The translations under genes were made by a program, and so were the position numbers. Below, piece after piece: positions 35,643 through 47,706 of a DNA stretch of 64,000 bases (position 1 is the first letter of the stretch; each line of letters begins with the position of its first letter). The notes below the pieces were generated by a model. That model ran no database searches, was not told the origin of the DNA, and saw only the letters and a program-made list of their open reading frames with translations. Source of the DNA: CAWAYH01 sp963786195 (GTDB taxonomy: Bacteria > Acidobacteriota > Vicinamibacteria > Vicinamibacterales > 2-12-FULL-66-21); the NCBI GenBank assembly GCA_963786195.1, contig CAWAYH010000006.1, forward strand, positions 868,001-932,000, written 5' to 3'.

Positions 35643-36401
35643 ATGAGCACGAGCGCGTCGGACATCTCTCACTGGCTGCGTCAGCGCACGACCGAAGCGG
35701 GGGCCCGCGGCTTCGTCGTCGGGCTGAGCGGCGGCATCGATTCGGCGGTGGTGGCCCGCCTGTGCCAGATGGCCGGGCCGGTCGTCGGCGTGATCATGCC
35801 GTGCCACAGCGATCCGAGGGACGAGGCCGACGCGCGGCTCGTGGCCGATCACTACGAGATTCCGGCGCAGCGCGTCGATCTCGCGCCGGCCTACGATCTG
35901 CTCGTCGAAGCCGGACGTCAGGCGCTCCAGGGGTTTCCGGGCGGCGCCCCACCGACAGCGGACGCGACCGACGTCAAGGCGCGCGTGCCGCTCGTCAACA
36001 TCAAGCCGCGCCTCCGGATGACGACGCTGTACTTCGTGGCGAACTCGCTCAACTACCTCGTCGCCGGAACCGGCAACCGCAGCGAGCTGACGATCGGCTA
36101 CTTCACCAAGTACGGTGACGGCGGCGTGGACGTGCTGCCGATCGGCGGTCTGCTCAAGAGCCAGGTCCGCGCGATGGCGAAGGAACTGGGCGTCCCGCAG
36201 CCGATCATCGACAAGGCCCCGAGCGCGGGCCTCTGGCTGGGGCAGACAGACGAGGCCGAGATGGGGTTCAGCTATGCGGACCTGGAGTCGTACCTCACGA
36301 CCGGACCTGAAGCGGTCTCACCTGCGCTCGCGCTGAGGCTCGAGCGCATGATTCGTGTGACCGAGCACAAGCGAGGGGTGGCTAAGATGCCCGAGGAGTA
36401 G
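35643..36401 (+). CDS. nadE: NH3-dependent NAD(+) synthetase
   Basis: 252 residues, intact. The P-loop of N-type ATP pyrophosphatases, SGGIDSAV, is at residues 29-36, and the LVAGTGNRSELTIGYFTKYGDGGVD and PSAGLWLGQTDEAEMG-type blocks are diagnostic for NadE. It adenylates nicotinate adenine dinucleotide and amidates it to NAD. The length shows no glutaminase domain, so free ammonia is used. TATATT lies only a few bases before the ATG, suggesting a very short leader. Confidence 0.93.
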   Translation: MSTSASDISHWLRQRTTEAGARGFVVGLSGGIDSAVVARLCQMAGPVVGVIMPCHSDPRDEADARLVADHYEIPAQRVDLAPAYDLLVEAGRQALQGFPGGAPPTADATDVKARVPLVNIKPRLRMTTLYFVANSLNYLVAGTGNRSELTIGYFTKYGDGGVDVLPIGGLLKSQVRAMAKELGVPQPIIDKAPSAGLWLGQTDEAEMGFSYADLESYLTTGPEAVSPALALRLERMIRVTEHKRGVAKMPEE

Positions 36402-36478
36402 GTTGTCGGTTTTCTGGTTTTCGGTTTTCGGTTTTTGGTTTTCGGTTCTTAACTTCAGCATTCAGCATTCAGCATTCA
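36402..36478. repeat. Two adjacent heptanucleotide arrays: (GGTTTTC)n and (CAGCATT)n
   Basis: Right after the nadE stop there are about seven units of GGTTTTC with minor variants, then AACTT and three units of CAGCATT. The last bases include the stop codon of the convergent transporter-HEAT gene (36476-36478). They separate two convergent genes, so they may also act in transcription termination, although no strong hairpin is seen. Confidence 0.75.
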
Positions 36479-39305
36479 TCCAGTTCCCACCCCCAGGCCC
36501 ATATCGTGGGGCACGGGCTGTTGGGGGGCGGGGGGTTCGACGACGCCGGCGAGCTTGGCGCGCGCGGCCTTCAGGCTTTCCTGCAGCATCGGATCGGTCG
36601 AGGCATCCATCCGGTTCAGTTCGTCCGCGAGCTCGTGGAGCTGGAGCGCGCCGACGGCGTAGACCGCGCACGAGCGCAGCCATGCGTCCTCGCTGCTGAG
36701 GAGCGTGGCGACCGCCTGCTCGGTGGTGTCGAGCGGCGCCCCCACGAGTCGGTTCGCCAGGGCGATGCGCTCTTCGGTCGTGACCTGCGAATCCAGCAGC
36801 GGCACGAGGACCTGCCGCAGCTCGGGGTCGAGCACGTTGTCGAGCAGCTCGAGCGCGTTCGCGCGCACGAGCGGGTTCGAGGATCGCAGGCCGACATACG
36901 CGTCGTGCAGACCGGCGTGCGGCAGCAGCAGCGCCATGACGCGGAAAATGCGCTCCACCTCCTGCTCCATCGTCGCGCGCATCGCATGCAGGACGGGCTC
37001 GTCCTCTTTGAGCTGTGCCTCCAGCGGGCCGAGCACCTGGTACGAGCGGTAGTGTCCGGCGATCTCGGCGGCGAGCAGCAGCTCGATCGTGTGTCGATCG
37101 AGCGCGACTTCCGGATGCAGCGAACGGAGCTTGTTGAGCGAGGCGATGACGCGATGCCGGAGCGTGACGTCGGCCTGCAGCAGGCTGCCGACGAGCGCCT
37201 GCTCCGCCGCCGCGGATCCGAGGCGAACGAGGACGCTCGGCAGTTCCCGCCGGATCTCGAGGTCGGTCTTCTCGTCGAACAGATGCCGCTGGATATGAGG
37301 CACGATGACGTCGCCATACCGCGCCAGGGCATCCGAGGCGTCGTCGGTCAGCTCGGATTTCGCGAGCGCGTTGATGAGCGGATCGGCGAGCTCCTCGCGA
37401 ACGAGCGTGCGCGCCGAACGGATCGCCTCGCGCGCCACGGCGTCGTCCTCGTCCTGAATGAGCTTCGCGAGCATATCGATGAAAGCATCGGGGACGAGCG
37501 CAATCACCCGCCCGGCTTCTGCGCGTTCGCGGGCGCCCGCGTCGCCCGGCGCGCGGGCCATCGCCTGCACGATCGCGCGCGCGGCGTCGAGGTTCTGCGT
37601 CGGTCCCGGCGACGCGAGGAACGCCGCCATCCCCGCGCGAATCGAGAAGTCCTCGAAATCGCCGAGCTCCTGAATCTGCGAGAGCGGGTCGATGTGCATC
37701 TCGCGCGTCAGGTAGAGGAGCGCTTCGGTGCGCACGCCGAGATCGGGGTCGCGGAGCAGGCGAACGGCGTCGGTGCCGATCTCGCGGTCGCCGGCCATGC
37801 GCAGGAGCGCCAGCGCGCGCCGCCTGATGTCCGCCTCCGGGTGCGACAGCAGCGCGCGCAGCGCCGGCTGCCAGCTCCGCGTGTGCTGCACCTCGAGCAG
37901 GCCCAGCGCGTACCGCACCTCACCGGCATCGGGACCGGCGAGCTTCGTGCGCAGCGCTTCGGCGGCGGAGCGTTCGAGGACGGTCGGCGCCGCCCGCTCG
38001 GTATCCAGCCGGTGCCGGTGAATGCTGTCGTGGATGGTTCGGACGTATTCGCCCCGGATGCGCCAGGCGACGCCAATCCACGCCAGGATCATCACGAGGT
38101 TGATGGCCGCCGTTCCCTTCAGCCCGAGTCCCAGCCCCGGCAGCGTCGCGAACCCCTTCGTGGCCAGCCCCAGCAGCACCGCGCCGCATCCGTCGGCCAT
38201 GCGGTTGACGAAGATGTCGATCGCGTTCTTCAACGGCGCGCGCTGGCCCGGAGGGATGGGCAGGAAGAGCAGCTCGTAGCTCGCCTTGTCGAGCGAGAAC
38301 CGCAGCCCCTGATCGAGCCCGTTGGTCAGGAGGACGGACCACATCGCCGGGGCCAGCAGGATCAGCGTCGAGCCGAGCCCCAGCGCCAACGGCAGCATCA
38401 GTACCGTGACGGCGATGCCGAACCGGCGGAGCGCGGGACCGGTCACGAGCAGCTGCAGGACGAAGCTGAGCGTCCCGAGCGCGAAATTGAAGGTACCGAA
38501 GAAACTCGTGAGCGCGTCGGAGTCGCCCTTGAAGTGTACGCCTGCGACCAGGCTCATCTGAAACCAGGTCCACTGCGTGACGATCGCGACGAGAAACACG
38601 AGCGCGGCGATCAGCCGCAGATACGGGCTGGCGGCGATCTGGCGGAGCGCGTCCCGGAGCGGCTCGCGGCTGAGCAGTCCGCCGCGAGTCAGCGCGACTT
38701 TCGGGCGTACTCTCCTGGTCGCGAACACGACGATGGCCGCAGCTGAAAGGATGAGCGCGGTGAGCACCAGCAGCAGGTTGACGGTGCCGCCGACGGGCTC
38801 GACCAGATAGCGCGCCAGGACGCCGCCGGTGATCGCGCCGAGCGACGCGCCGGCGCCGATGAGGCCGAAGAGCCGCTTGGCCTGACGCGTGTCGAACAGC
38901 GAGTTCGCGAAGCTCCACGCCTGCACGGGCGCGATGACGCCGAACAGGTTCACCCAGACGTAGAAGATGCCGGGCAGCAGCGGGAATGGGTGATACCGGA
39001 AGATGTACCAGAAAACGAGGACGTTGGTGGCGAAGAACAGCAGCGTGCTGATCGTGACGGCCCGCGCGCCGACCCGCGCCGTGACCCTCATGTAAACCGG
39101 CACGAACAGGGACAACACGATCGGCACCGAGGCGTACACGTAGACGAGCGTGAACGGGCTGTTCTTCCCGAGGAAGAGGCCGCTCCGGATCGGCTTGGCC
39201 AGGAGGAACGCGGCGACGACGACGGCGATGTAAAGAAAGGTGAGCAGGACCGGGGACGCCCTCGCCGGGCCGGACGTCGAGGAACCGCCGGAGCCTCGAG
39301 AGCAT
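36476..39305 (-). CDS. Nucleotide-carrier-like membrane protein with HEAT repeats (one apparent frameshift)
   Basis: About 940 residues from the ATG at 39305 (MLSRLRRFLDVRPGEG); one shift near 39255 leads into a 12-helix region. Sequence such as FANSLFDTRQAKRLFGLIGA and LLTNGLDQGLRFSLDKASYE matches the ATP:ADP antiporter (Tlc/Npt) branch of the major facilitator superfamily. From about residue 440 to the end are HEAT-type helical repeats (PEADIRRRALALLRMAGD). Fusion of such a carrier to HEAT repeats is found in several free-living bacteria, where nucleotide import from a host is unlikely; the substrate is unknown. It is divergent from a paralogue. Confidence 0.8.
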
Positions 39306-39357
39306 GGGCAGCCTCGGAGTTTACTTCAGTTTGCGTAATCGCATAGATTGAGGGGCC

Positions 39358-42300
39358 ATGTCCCTCTTACAGCGTGTGCTGGCGCCGATAGTCGATATCC
39401 GGCGCGAGGAGCACGTCACCGCGCTCCTGATGTTCAGCTATTCATTCCTGGCCATGGCCGGCTACAACATCGTCAAGCCGGCCACCCGATCGCAATTCAT
39501 CAATTCGCTCGGCGCGGACAACCTGCCGTACGTCCAGCTCGTGGCCGGTCTGATCATGGGTTTCGTGATTCAGGGCTACACGAGCGCGATGCGGCTGCTG
39601 CCCCGCCGATGGGTCTTCGCCGCGACGCAAATCGTCATGGTCGGCTTGCTGCTGGTGTTCTGGGCGCTCTTCCAGACCGGGCAGGACTGGGTCTCGGTGG
39701 CGTTCTACCTCTGGGGCGTGCTCGCCGGCAGCCTGCTCATCAGCCAGTTCTGGTCGCTCGCCAACCTGATCTTCGATCCGCGTCAGGCGAAGCGGCTGTT
39801 CGGGTTCATCGGCGGCGGCGCGAGCCTCGGCGGCATCGTCGGATCGGGGTTCGCGGCGAACTTCGCGCAGACGATCGGCACCAACAACCTGTTGATCGTC
39901 GCCGCGTTCACGCTCGGTGGCTGTTTCCTGGTCGTCTGGACCATCTCCGCGCGCGAGAGACCGGAGGGCGAGGCCAAGCCCTCCAAAGACGACGACAAGG
40001 GGCTCAGCCCGCTCGAAGCCATCAAGCTGCTGCGGGAATCCAAGCACTTTCAGATCATCGCGGTCGTCATCGGCTTCGCCGCGATTGGCGCCGGCATCAT
40101 CGAGCAGCAGTTCAACATGGCGCTCGAGGATGCCATCCCCGGCAAGGACGCCCGGACGTCGGTCATCGGGAACGTCATCTTCTATTCGTCGATGGCGGGC
40201 TTCCTGATTCAGATGACGATGACGTCCCGCGTGCACCGCCTGCTCGGGATCGGCTTCGCGCTGCTCATGCTCCCGGTGACGGTCGGCAGCACCGCGGTCA
40301 TGATGCTGCTCGTCCCGCGCCTGCTGACGGCCGGATTCGCCCGCGGCGTCGACACGGCGCTGCGCTACACCGTCGACAAGACGACGCGCGAGATCCTGTT
40401 CATGCCGCTGCCGGCGAGCCTCAGGTACAAGGCCAAGCCCTTCGCGGACGTGGCGGTCGATCGGTTTGCCAAAGGCGTCGGCGGCGCGGTGACGTTGATC
40501 ATCGCCATCAAGGTCTTCGGCATGACGTGGTGGCAACTGAGCTGGCTCAGCCTCGTGTTGACGGTGGTGTGGATCATCATGGCGCTCGGCGCCCGCCGCG
40601 AGTACCTCCGGAGCTTCCGCAGGAGCCTCGCGTCCCGCGACGTCGATGCCGACGAGCTGCGCCTGAACGTCGCGGACCTCTCGACGCTCGAAACGCTCGT
40701 GCAGGAGCTCGCGCATCCCGACCCGCGCCGGGTCGTGTACGCCATCGACGTGCTCGAGTCGCTCGACAAGCGCAATCTCGTCACGCCGCTGCTCCTCTAT
40801 CACGAATCGCCGGTCGTCCGGCGGCGGGCGCTGGCCGCGCTCGGCGCCGTCCGCAGCGACATCGCGGCGCAGTGGGTGCCCCACATCCGGCGCATGCTCG
40901 GCGACAGCGATACCGGCGTCCGCGCGGCGGCGATGGGCGCGCTGGCGACCATCAGCCAGGAGGACGCCGCGTCGCTCGCGCGACCGATGCTGGCCGAGTC
41001 CGATCCACGGCTGCGCGCCACCGCCGCGGTGGCGCTGGCGGGAAGCTCGCGGCCCGAGGACGTGGACAAGGCGGAAGCCGTGCTCACCGAGCTGGCGGGC
41101 GACGCCAGCGACAGCGCAACAGCCGCGCGGCGGGACGTGGCCAACGCCATCGGTCAACTCACGGATCCCCGTTTCCGTCGACTGTTGATCCCGCTTCTCT
41201 ACGACCCGGCGGCCGAAGTGGCCGACGAGGCGATGGAAAGCGTCAAGGCGGCCGGGACGGGCGACTTCATGTTCGTGCCGGCGCTCGTCTCGCTGTTGCG
41301 GCATCGACGGCTCAAGGGCCGGGCGCGGGCGGTGCTCGTCAGCTACGGCGAGCCGGTGGTGGACGTGCTCGCGCATTTTCTCCGCGATCCCGATGAGGAC
41401 ATCTGGGTCCGGCGGCACATTCCCGGAACCCTGGCGCAGATCCCGTCGCAGAAGACGGTCGCCGTGCTCCAGGCCGCGCTCACCGAGCGCGACGGCTTCA
41501 TCCGGTACAAGGTCATCTCGGCGCTCGAACGCCTGCGCCGCGAGCATCCGGAGCTGACGTTCCCGAGCGAGCCGGTCGAGGCGCTGGCGCAGCAGGAGTC
41601 CCGTCGCTTCTTCAACTTCCTCTCGCTGCACCACAACCTGTTCGGTGGCAAGCAGCTCTCGGAGGACTCGCTCCTGTCACAGGCGCTCCTCGAGCAGACC
41701 GGACGGCTCCGCAATCGGATGTTCAAGCTGCTCGCGCTGGTCTATCCGCCCAAGGACATCGACGCCGCACGCTGGACCCTCGAACAGGGGGATGCACGCG
41801 GGCGCGCGAGCGCGTCCGAGTACCTCGACAACCTGCTGAGCGGCCCGCTCCGCAAAACGGTCATGCCCGTCATCGAGGACATGCCGCGCGAGGAGCGCGT
41901 ACGCCGGGGCAACGTCATCATCAAGTCGCGCCCGCGCGACGTCGAGGAAACGCTGCTGCAGCTGATCAACGACGACGATCCGGTCACGGCCGCGGCCGCC
42001 ATCGACGTCGTGCGGGAACAGAAGCTCTGGAATCTGGCCGACGACGTCGAGCACGTGCTGGCGCACAGGGACGTGAGGGACTGGTACGTGTTCGAGGCCG
42101 CGTCGTGGACGCTCGCGGAGAAACGCATGCCGGCCGAGCGGAAGCGGGAGCTCTGGCTCGAACCGCTGCCGGCGGCGGAGCTTGCCGGACGGTTGCGGCG
42201 GCTGCCGCTGTTCGCGTCCGTATCGGTCGACGAGCTGTTCCGGATCGCCGGTGCGGCGCGCCAGGTACGACATCAGCCTGGTAGCGTGCTGCTGCAGGAA

Positions 42301-43048
42301 GGCGCGGTGCCGACGACGATTCACATCCTGCTGGATGGCCGCGTGTCGTCTGCGGGGAAAGAGCGCCGCGGCGTCGACGGTCGACGCGCCGGCGGCCCTG
42401 GGCTTCATCGAGGCGATGGCCGGGCTGCCGATGCCGGAAACCGTCAGGACGAGCGGCACCGCCGTCACGCTCGCGCTGACGGTCGAAGAGCTGCGCACGC
42501 TGCTCGCCGACAACACCGATCTGGTCAGCGGTCTGTTTGCGACGATGGCCGAGCGCGTGGAAGACCCGGATCGCCCGGTGCACCCGACGAAGGGAACGGC
42601 CGAGCTCCAGCAGCTGGCCACGGGCGGACTCTCACCGATCGAAAAGGTCCTGGCGCTGCAGTACGTGCCGATCTTCAGGCGCGTCTCGGCGGACGAGATG
42701 ACCCATCTGGCTGGAGTCGCGTCGACCGTCCAGATGGTGGCCGGGGCGGTTCTGTTCCCCGAATCGGCGGCGCCGGCGATCTGGCTGCTGCTGACCGGCG
42801 AGGTCAAGCTGGAAAGCTCGACCGGAAAGCCGGCCGCCACGGCGCGCGGCGGGGAAATTATCGGATCGATCAACACCATGGCGGGCCGAAGCCTCGGGTA
42901 CTCGGCCGCCGTGGTCCTGGCGGGCGTCGCGCTCAAGATCGACCGCGACGATCTGTTCGACCTGCTCGGCGAGCGGCCGGAGCTGCTGCGCCAGATGTTC
43001 GCAGGGATGTTCAGGCGGGAAAAGCCGGTCGCGCAGCCGGCGGCGTGA
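39358..43048 (+). CDS. Nucleotide-carrier-like membrane protein with HEAT repeats and cNMP-binding-like domains (one apparent frameshift)
   Basis: About 1,230 residues. The N-terminal 12-helix region has LANLIFDPRQAKRLFGFIGG and a RGVDTALRYTVDKTTREILF block, matching the divergent paralogue, followed by HEAT repeats from about residue 440 (ESPVVRRRALAALGAVRSDI). The C-terminus has two regions resembling cyclic-nucleotide-binding folds (PLFASVSVDELFRIAGAARQ... and VPIFRRVSADEMTHLAGVAS). A shift near 42350 splits the first of these. GAGGGG sits just before the ATG. The cNMP-like module suggests ligand gating that the paralogue lacks. Confidence 0.8.
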
Positions 43049-43096
43049 GCCGCCGCGCTGCACCAGGCAGCATCCGGGCGCGTCAGGCGGTCGGAC

Positions 43097-43279
43097 CTAG
43101 GCGGACTTTGTCTGGGCTTGGGCCTGGGCCTGGGCCTTCCGCTCCATTTCCTGGTGTCCCCGGAGGATGCTGCACCATTCCTTGTGGTCGGCCAGCGGCA
43201 TACCACATTCGATGCATACCCGGATGCGCTGACGGGGTTGGGCTTTCTTCGAGAAGAGCTTCTGAATGAAAGACATCAT
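43097..43279 (-). CDS. Small zinc-binding protein
   Basis: 60 residues starting at ATG 43279 (or the next ATG at 43276). It has VCIECGMPLADHKEWCSIL, with a CxxC pair and a following His and Cys that could bind one zinc ion, a basic N-terminus and a low-complexity AQAQAQAQ tail. It is convergent with the transporter-HEAT gene, 48 bases away. I do not recognise a family; a zinc-ribbon RNA- or protein-binding role is a guess. Confidence 0.6.
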   Translation of the reverse strand: MMSFIQKLFSKKAQPRQRIRVCIECGMPLADHKEWCSILRGHQEMERKAQAQAQAQTKSA

Positions 43280-43373
43280 GGGCGGTCCCCAAAGGTGATT
43301 CAGTACCCGACATAGGTATCAGACGGCGAAGAACCCCCGGGGGTTGGCAGCCAATGGGGTAAACTTCGCGCCC

Positions 43374-44368
43374 ATGGCTGAGAGCTTCGGAATCGTCCTC
43401 GGGATCGTCGCCTGGTTCCTGGTCCGGTATCTCCTGGCCGGCCTGTACACGGTCGACCAGAACGAGCGGGCCGTCAAAACCGTATTCGGCCGGGCGCAGC
43501 GGCTCGGCGCCGAAACCACGCTCGACGACCCGATCGCGCAGTCGCTGCGCCCCGACGAGCGCGATCGGTACCGGTACCCGCAGGTCCGGGTGATTCAGCC
43601 GGGCGGTCCCTACTTCAAGTTGCCGTGGGAGCGTGTCCACAAGATCTCGATTGCGACCACGCACGGTCAACATGGCGTACGATCCCGAGGCGCCGACGGC
43701 CAACAACGGCGGCACGGTGCTCGAGGCGGTGACGAAGGACCAGCTCAACACCGGGCTGACGGGGCAGATCCGGTACCGGGTGTCGGATCGCAACCTCTAC
43801 GCGTACCTGTTCGGGGTGAAGAATCCCATCGCGCACGTGATGGGCTACTTCGTCTCGATCCTGCGCGAGCGGATCGCGAACTTCGAGGCGCCGCGCGCAG
43901 TCGCGGCCGACTCGCGAGAGTCAGCCGTCGGAAGCGACGCTCGTGAGCGGCATCTCGATCAACGATCTGCGCAAGAACCTGCGCGATCTGAACGACCACA
44001 TGGATCGCGAGTGCCGGTCGTCAGCGGCGCGCTACGGCGTCGCGCTCGACGCGTCGCTCATCACCGGAATCGATCCGCCGCCGGACGTCGAATCCGCGCT
44101 GGCCGCGATCAACACCGCGCACAATCACGTGTCGTCCGACATCAGCCTCGCGCAGGCGGCGGCCGACCAGAAGATCGTGCAGTCGAAGCGCGCGGTCGAG
44201 ATCGAGACGCTGAAAGCGCAGGCGAGGTCGAGCCGCTGCTGCGGCTCGCCGAGCAGCTGCCAGGATCTGAAGCGGCAGGGGCCGCGGGCGCTGCCCGCGT
44301 ACCTCCGCAACGTGCGCCTCGGCCTGTTCGACCAGGCAAACGACGTGATCCTGGAGGTGGAGCGATGA
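43374..44368 (+). CDS. SPFH/Band 7 family membrane protein 1 (several apparent frameshifts)
   Basis: Begins MAESFGIVLGIVAWFLVRYL, a single membrane anchor, followed by a prohibitin-homology core: LYTVDQNERAVKTVFGRAQR, YPQVRVIQPGGPYFKLPWER, TGQIRYRVSDRNLYAYLFGV. The C-terminal coiled coil contains QAAADQKIVQSKRAVEIETL. About four single-base shifts (near 43655, 43915, 44230 and 44265) break the gene. Band 7 proteins form large membrane-associated assemblies that organise proteases and transporters. TAAACT lies close to the start, consistent with a very short leader. Its TGA overlaps the ATG of the second SPFH gene. Confidence 0.8.
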
Positions 44369-45285
44369 TGACCATCCCCGTCGCGCTCATCACGTTCGGC
44401 GTGCTGTTCCTGCTCGTGCCGATCATCCTGTTCCTGATTCGCGTGATCTCGGCCTGTACACCATCGTGCTCGAACGCACGTGCCACGTGTACGTGCTGTT
44501 CGGCACGGTCGTGGCAACGATCGACGAACCAGGCCTGCACATCCTGCCGTTCCGCATCGGCCCGGCGGCGTTCCTCGTCAACTGGATCGGCCAGCGGCAC
44601 GTGCTCGACATGCGGCTCGACCAGGAGTACCTGCGAAGCCAGCCGGTGAACTCCGAGGAAGGCGCGCCGATGGGGATCGGCATCTGGTACGAGATGTACA
44701 TCAGCGATCCGGTGGCGTTCCTGTTCAAGAACACCGATCCGCGCGGGTCGCTCGCGGGCCAACGTCAGCAACTCCACCGTGCGATGCCTGAGCAACATGC
44801 GTCTCGCCCACATGCTGGAGACGCGGCACACGATGAGCCAGGCGGTGCGCGCGGAGGTGTCGGACAAGTCGCACGACTGGGGCTACCGGCTGGGATCGGT
44901 CTACATCCGCAAGGTCCATTTCCGCGATGCGGGCATGATCAGGCAGATCGAAGAGAAGGTCGTCAACCGCCTGCGACAGGTGACGTCGGCGATCCGGCAG
45001 GACGGCGCGAACCAGGTGAGCATCATCACCAGCACGGCCGAGCGGACGGCGGCCGTCGAGTTCGCCAAAGCGGCGGCGATGCGGCCCCAGATCGTCGGCG
45101 GCGCGCTGAACCGGATCAGCGAGGATCCCGACATCGAGGCCGCGCTGTTCGAGGTACTGGAGAATCAGAAGCTGATCGACGGCGAAGCGCGGATCACGCT
45201 CGTGCCGCGCGGCGGCGATCTGCTCCCGCAGCTCCTGGCAGCCTCGCCGAGATCGCGCGGTCCGCGGCCGGACGCTACCGGCTAG
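44365..45285 (+). CDS. SPFH/Band 7 family membrane protein 2 (two apparent frameshifts)
   Basis: Overlaps the first SPFH gene by four bases. An N-terminal helix (VALITFGVLFLLVPIILFLI) is followed after a shift near 44450 by YTIVLERTCHVYVLFGTVVA, GLHILPFRIGPAAFLVNWIG and, after a second shift near 44757, SNMRLAHMLETRHTMSQAVR and VYIRKVHFRDAGMIRQIEEK, typical of the SPFH core ending in a coiled coil. The two proteins probably form a hetero-oligomer. The gene ends four bases into the convergent VIT-vWA gene. Confidence 0.8.
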
Positions 45286-47706
45286 GAGTGCCCGGCCCGG
45301 ACGCGATCCCGCAGCAGTTTCTCGGCCGCCTCGCTCCACACCATGGCGCGGTCGCGCGGAGCGGCGGCCGCCGCCGCGAGCCAGCGCTGCGCCTTGTCGG
45401 CGAGCATGAACCACTGAGCCTTCAGGCCGGCCGCGTGGATCCGAAGCCACGCCAGCGCCAGCGCGGTCGCCCACGCCTTCCTCTTCTCATCCTCGTTGCC
45501 AGTCGCTCCGGCCAGTGCTGATTCGAGATCGGAGAGGTCGTGACCGATGACGCTGGCGAAGTCCTGCGTCAGATCCCACGTCCCGTCGGCGCGTTGAAGC
45601 GCGATGAGCGCGTGCATGCCATCCGGCGGCGGCGGCACCGCGGGAGGGGTGGAACCCTCGCCGGCGTGCCTGGCGCGGCGCATCCACTGAGGAACGACTC
45701 GCGAGAAGAAGGGCTCGCTGCGCTCGCTCGACGCGCGCCTGTAGGACGGCTCGGCCGATCGCTCCTCGAACGGCGCGAGGTGGTCTTCAGTCTCAGTCAG
45801 ATCGACTCTGCCGGCGTAGAGCTTCGCCGGGAGTGCCTGGGGCGCGCCGAGCGTCATGTGGGCGGCGGTCATCACGCGACGATGGAGGTCTCCCCAGCCG
45901 GTCGTGAGCGCGATCGGCACCCGCCGAAGCTCCATGTCTCCCTGCACCGGCGTCTCGCGCCGCTCGACCGCGACGAACGACGTCTCGCGCGAGATCAGTC
46001 CATAGCGCGTGCTGAGCGCGACGATCTCTCTCGTGATCCCCACCTCCTTGCGCTCGCGCTGACGCGATCCACGGGCGTGCGTCCACTCCGGGCTCTCCTC
46101 GAGCTCGCGAATGCGCGCGCGCGCCGCCAGCGTCGCCACGAGCCGGCCTGGCGCCATCCGCGAGGGATCGATCGCGACCGCGAACCGGATCGGACCGGAC
46201 GAGGACCTCGCATTGAGCTCGACGGTAGTGGGCGTGACGTGTTGCCTGATCTCCTTGACGAACGCGTACAGAAGCAGCCGGCCCCCCTCGAACACCGGAG
46301 GCACGCTGGACGGCGCCTGCGTCGCCTCCACTACGCCCCAGTTCATCCGAACGTCGGTGAGCGCGGGCGACAGCAGTCGCCCGAACTGGCGGACGACCTT
46401 CGGCTCGATTCGTTCGCCGGGGTAGATGAACTCGGCGGCTCCGCCGCCCGCCCGCGCCAGACCTTTCACGAGATGCTGGCTGGACCCGGCACCGATGCCG
46501 AACGTGAAGACGCGGGCGTGCGCGGCATGTTTCTTCGCCAGCGCGATGGACGCGTCGGTGTTCGTCACCTCGACCATCGGTCAGCACCACGACCTGCCGG
46601 ACCGATTCGTTGCGGCGCGGCTGGTCGAGCACGAACTCGAGCGCCGGAAGGATCTCCGGTTCCGCCGAGATTTGCCTGCAGGCTACGCACGTGCGCGTCC
46701 GCCTCACGCAGGCTCGCGTCGTCATACGGGCGGCTGTACGGAAAGAGCGACTCGAACTTCGAGCCGAAGCCGACGATGTTGAACGCGGCAGCCGGGGGTC
46801 ATCGATCGCAGGCAGAGCTGAAGCGCGTTGCGCACCTCCTCGATGGACGCGCCGTCCATCGAACCGGAACGATCGACCAGGAACGTGACGTCCGCCGGCG
46901 CCGGCCCGGCGTCGAATGCCGGAACGAATCCCACCGCAATCGCCTGCTCCCCGTCATCGTCGCGCTCGATCCACGCCTGGGGCGCGTCGAGCCCGGCCGA
47001 GTCGACCGTGAGGACGAAGTCCCGATCGAGAGCGGTGTCCCGCGTGGCGAGCGTCACCGTTGCCTGGTTGCCGTCGGTCGTGACGGCCACCGGGTGCGAC
47101 GGCGATTCGATCCCGTGATATCGCGCCCGTCATCGTCAGCCGGACGGACAGGTTCAGGCCGTACGGCACCTGCCACGCCAGCGGCGGGTTCAGCGTTTCC
47201 GAATCGGGGCGGCCAACGCCGGTGCGATCCTGTGCGGGCGCATAGCGCGGCGACACCGTGGTCGGGATGGAGAACCGCAGGCTACGTCCCCTCGACCGCC
47301 AGCTCGGTGACGTAGGTGAGCCTCACCAGGACTTCCTTCCCCGGCAGCAGGTTGCCCACGCTTGCCTGAAACACGTCGGGGCGTTCCTCATCGAGCAGGA
47401 ACGCGCCGTGGCCTTCTTCGATCGCCCGGTCGTACATTTCGAAGGCGGCTTCGCGTTCCTTGACCTCGCCGACGACCAGCGTGCCGTCGATGATCGCCTC
47501 GAAGCCGCAGACGGCTGCGCCTTCGTCGAGCGGAAACACGTAGACCGCCTCGATCGGCGTTCGACTCGTGGTTCACGTAACGTTGAGTGACACACGACGC
47601 GCGCGCAGAAGCTGTTGATCTCGGCATCGATGGAGACGCCGTCCAGCGGGACCGCGGTCTTCTGCCGCGTGAGCAGGCCTGTATGTGTGGCGGCTGAATC
47701 AGGCAT
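45282..47706 (-). CDS. VIT and von Willebrand A domain protein (several apparent frameshifts)
   Basis: About 805 residues. The ATG at 47706 has AGAGGA before it and overlaps the upstream MerR stop (TGATG). The N-terminal VIT domain contains MFPLDEGAAVCGFEAIIDG and DRAIEEGHGAFLLDEE. The vWA domain follows with the metal-ion site motif LVDRSGSMDG (DxSxS). The C-terminal ~430 residues, intact, include ISRETSFVAVERRE and a region ending in several Trp-rich helices. About five single-base shifts lie between 46.58 and 47.56 kb. There is no clear signal peptide, so a cytoplasmic or non-classically exported protein is possible. The function of VIT-vWA proteins in bacteria is poorly known. Confidence 0.8.

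Noticed and set aside
36506..38746. Open frame of about 746 codons opposite the first transporter-HEAT gene
   Set aside because: Same explanation: mirrored high-GC codon structure, no domain signal. A similar antisense frame at 39442-41634 was also discarded.
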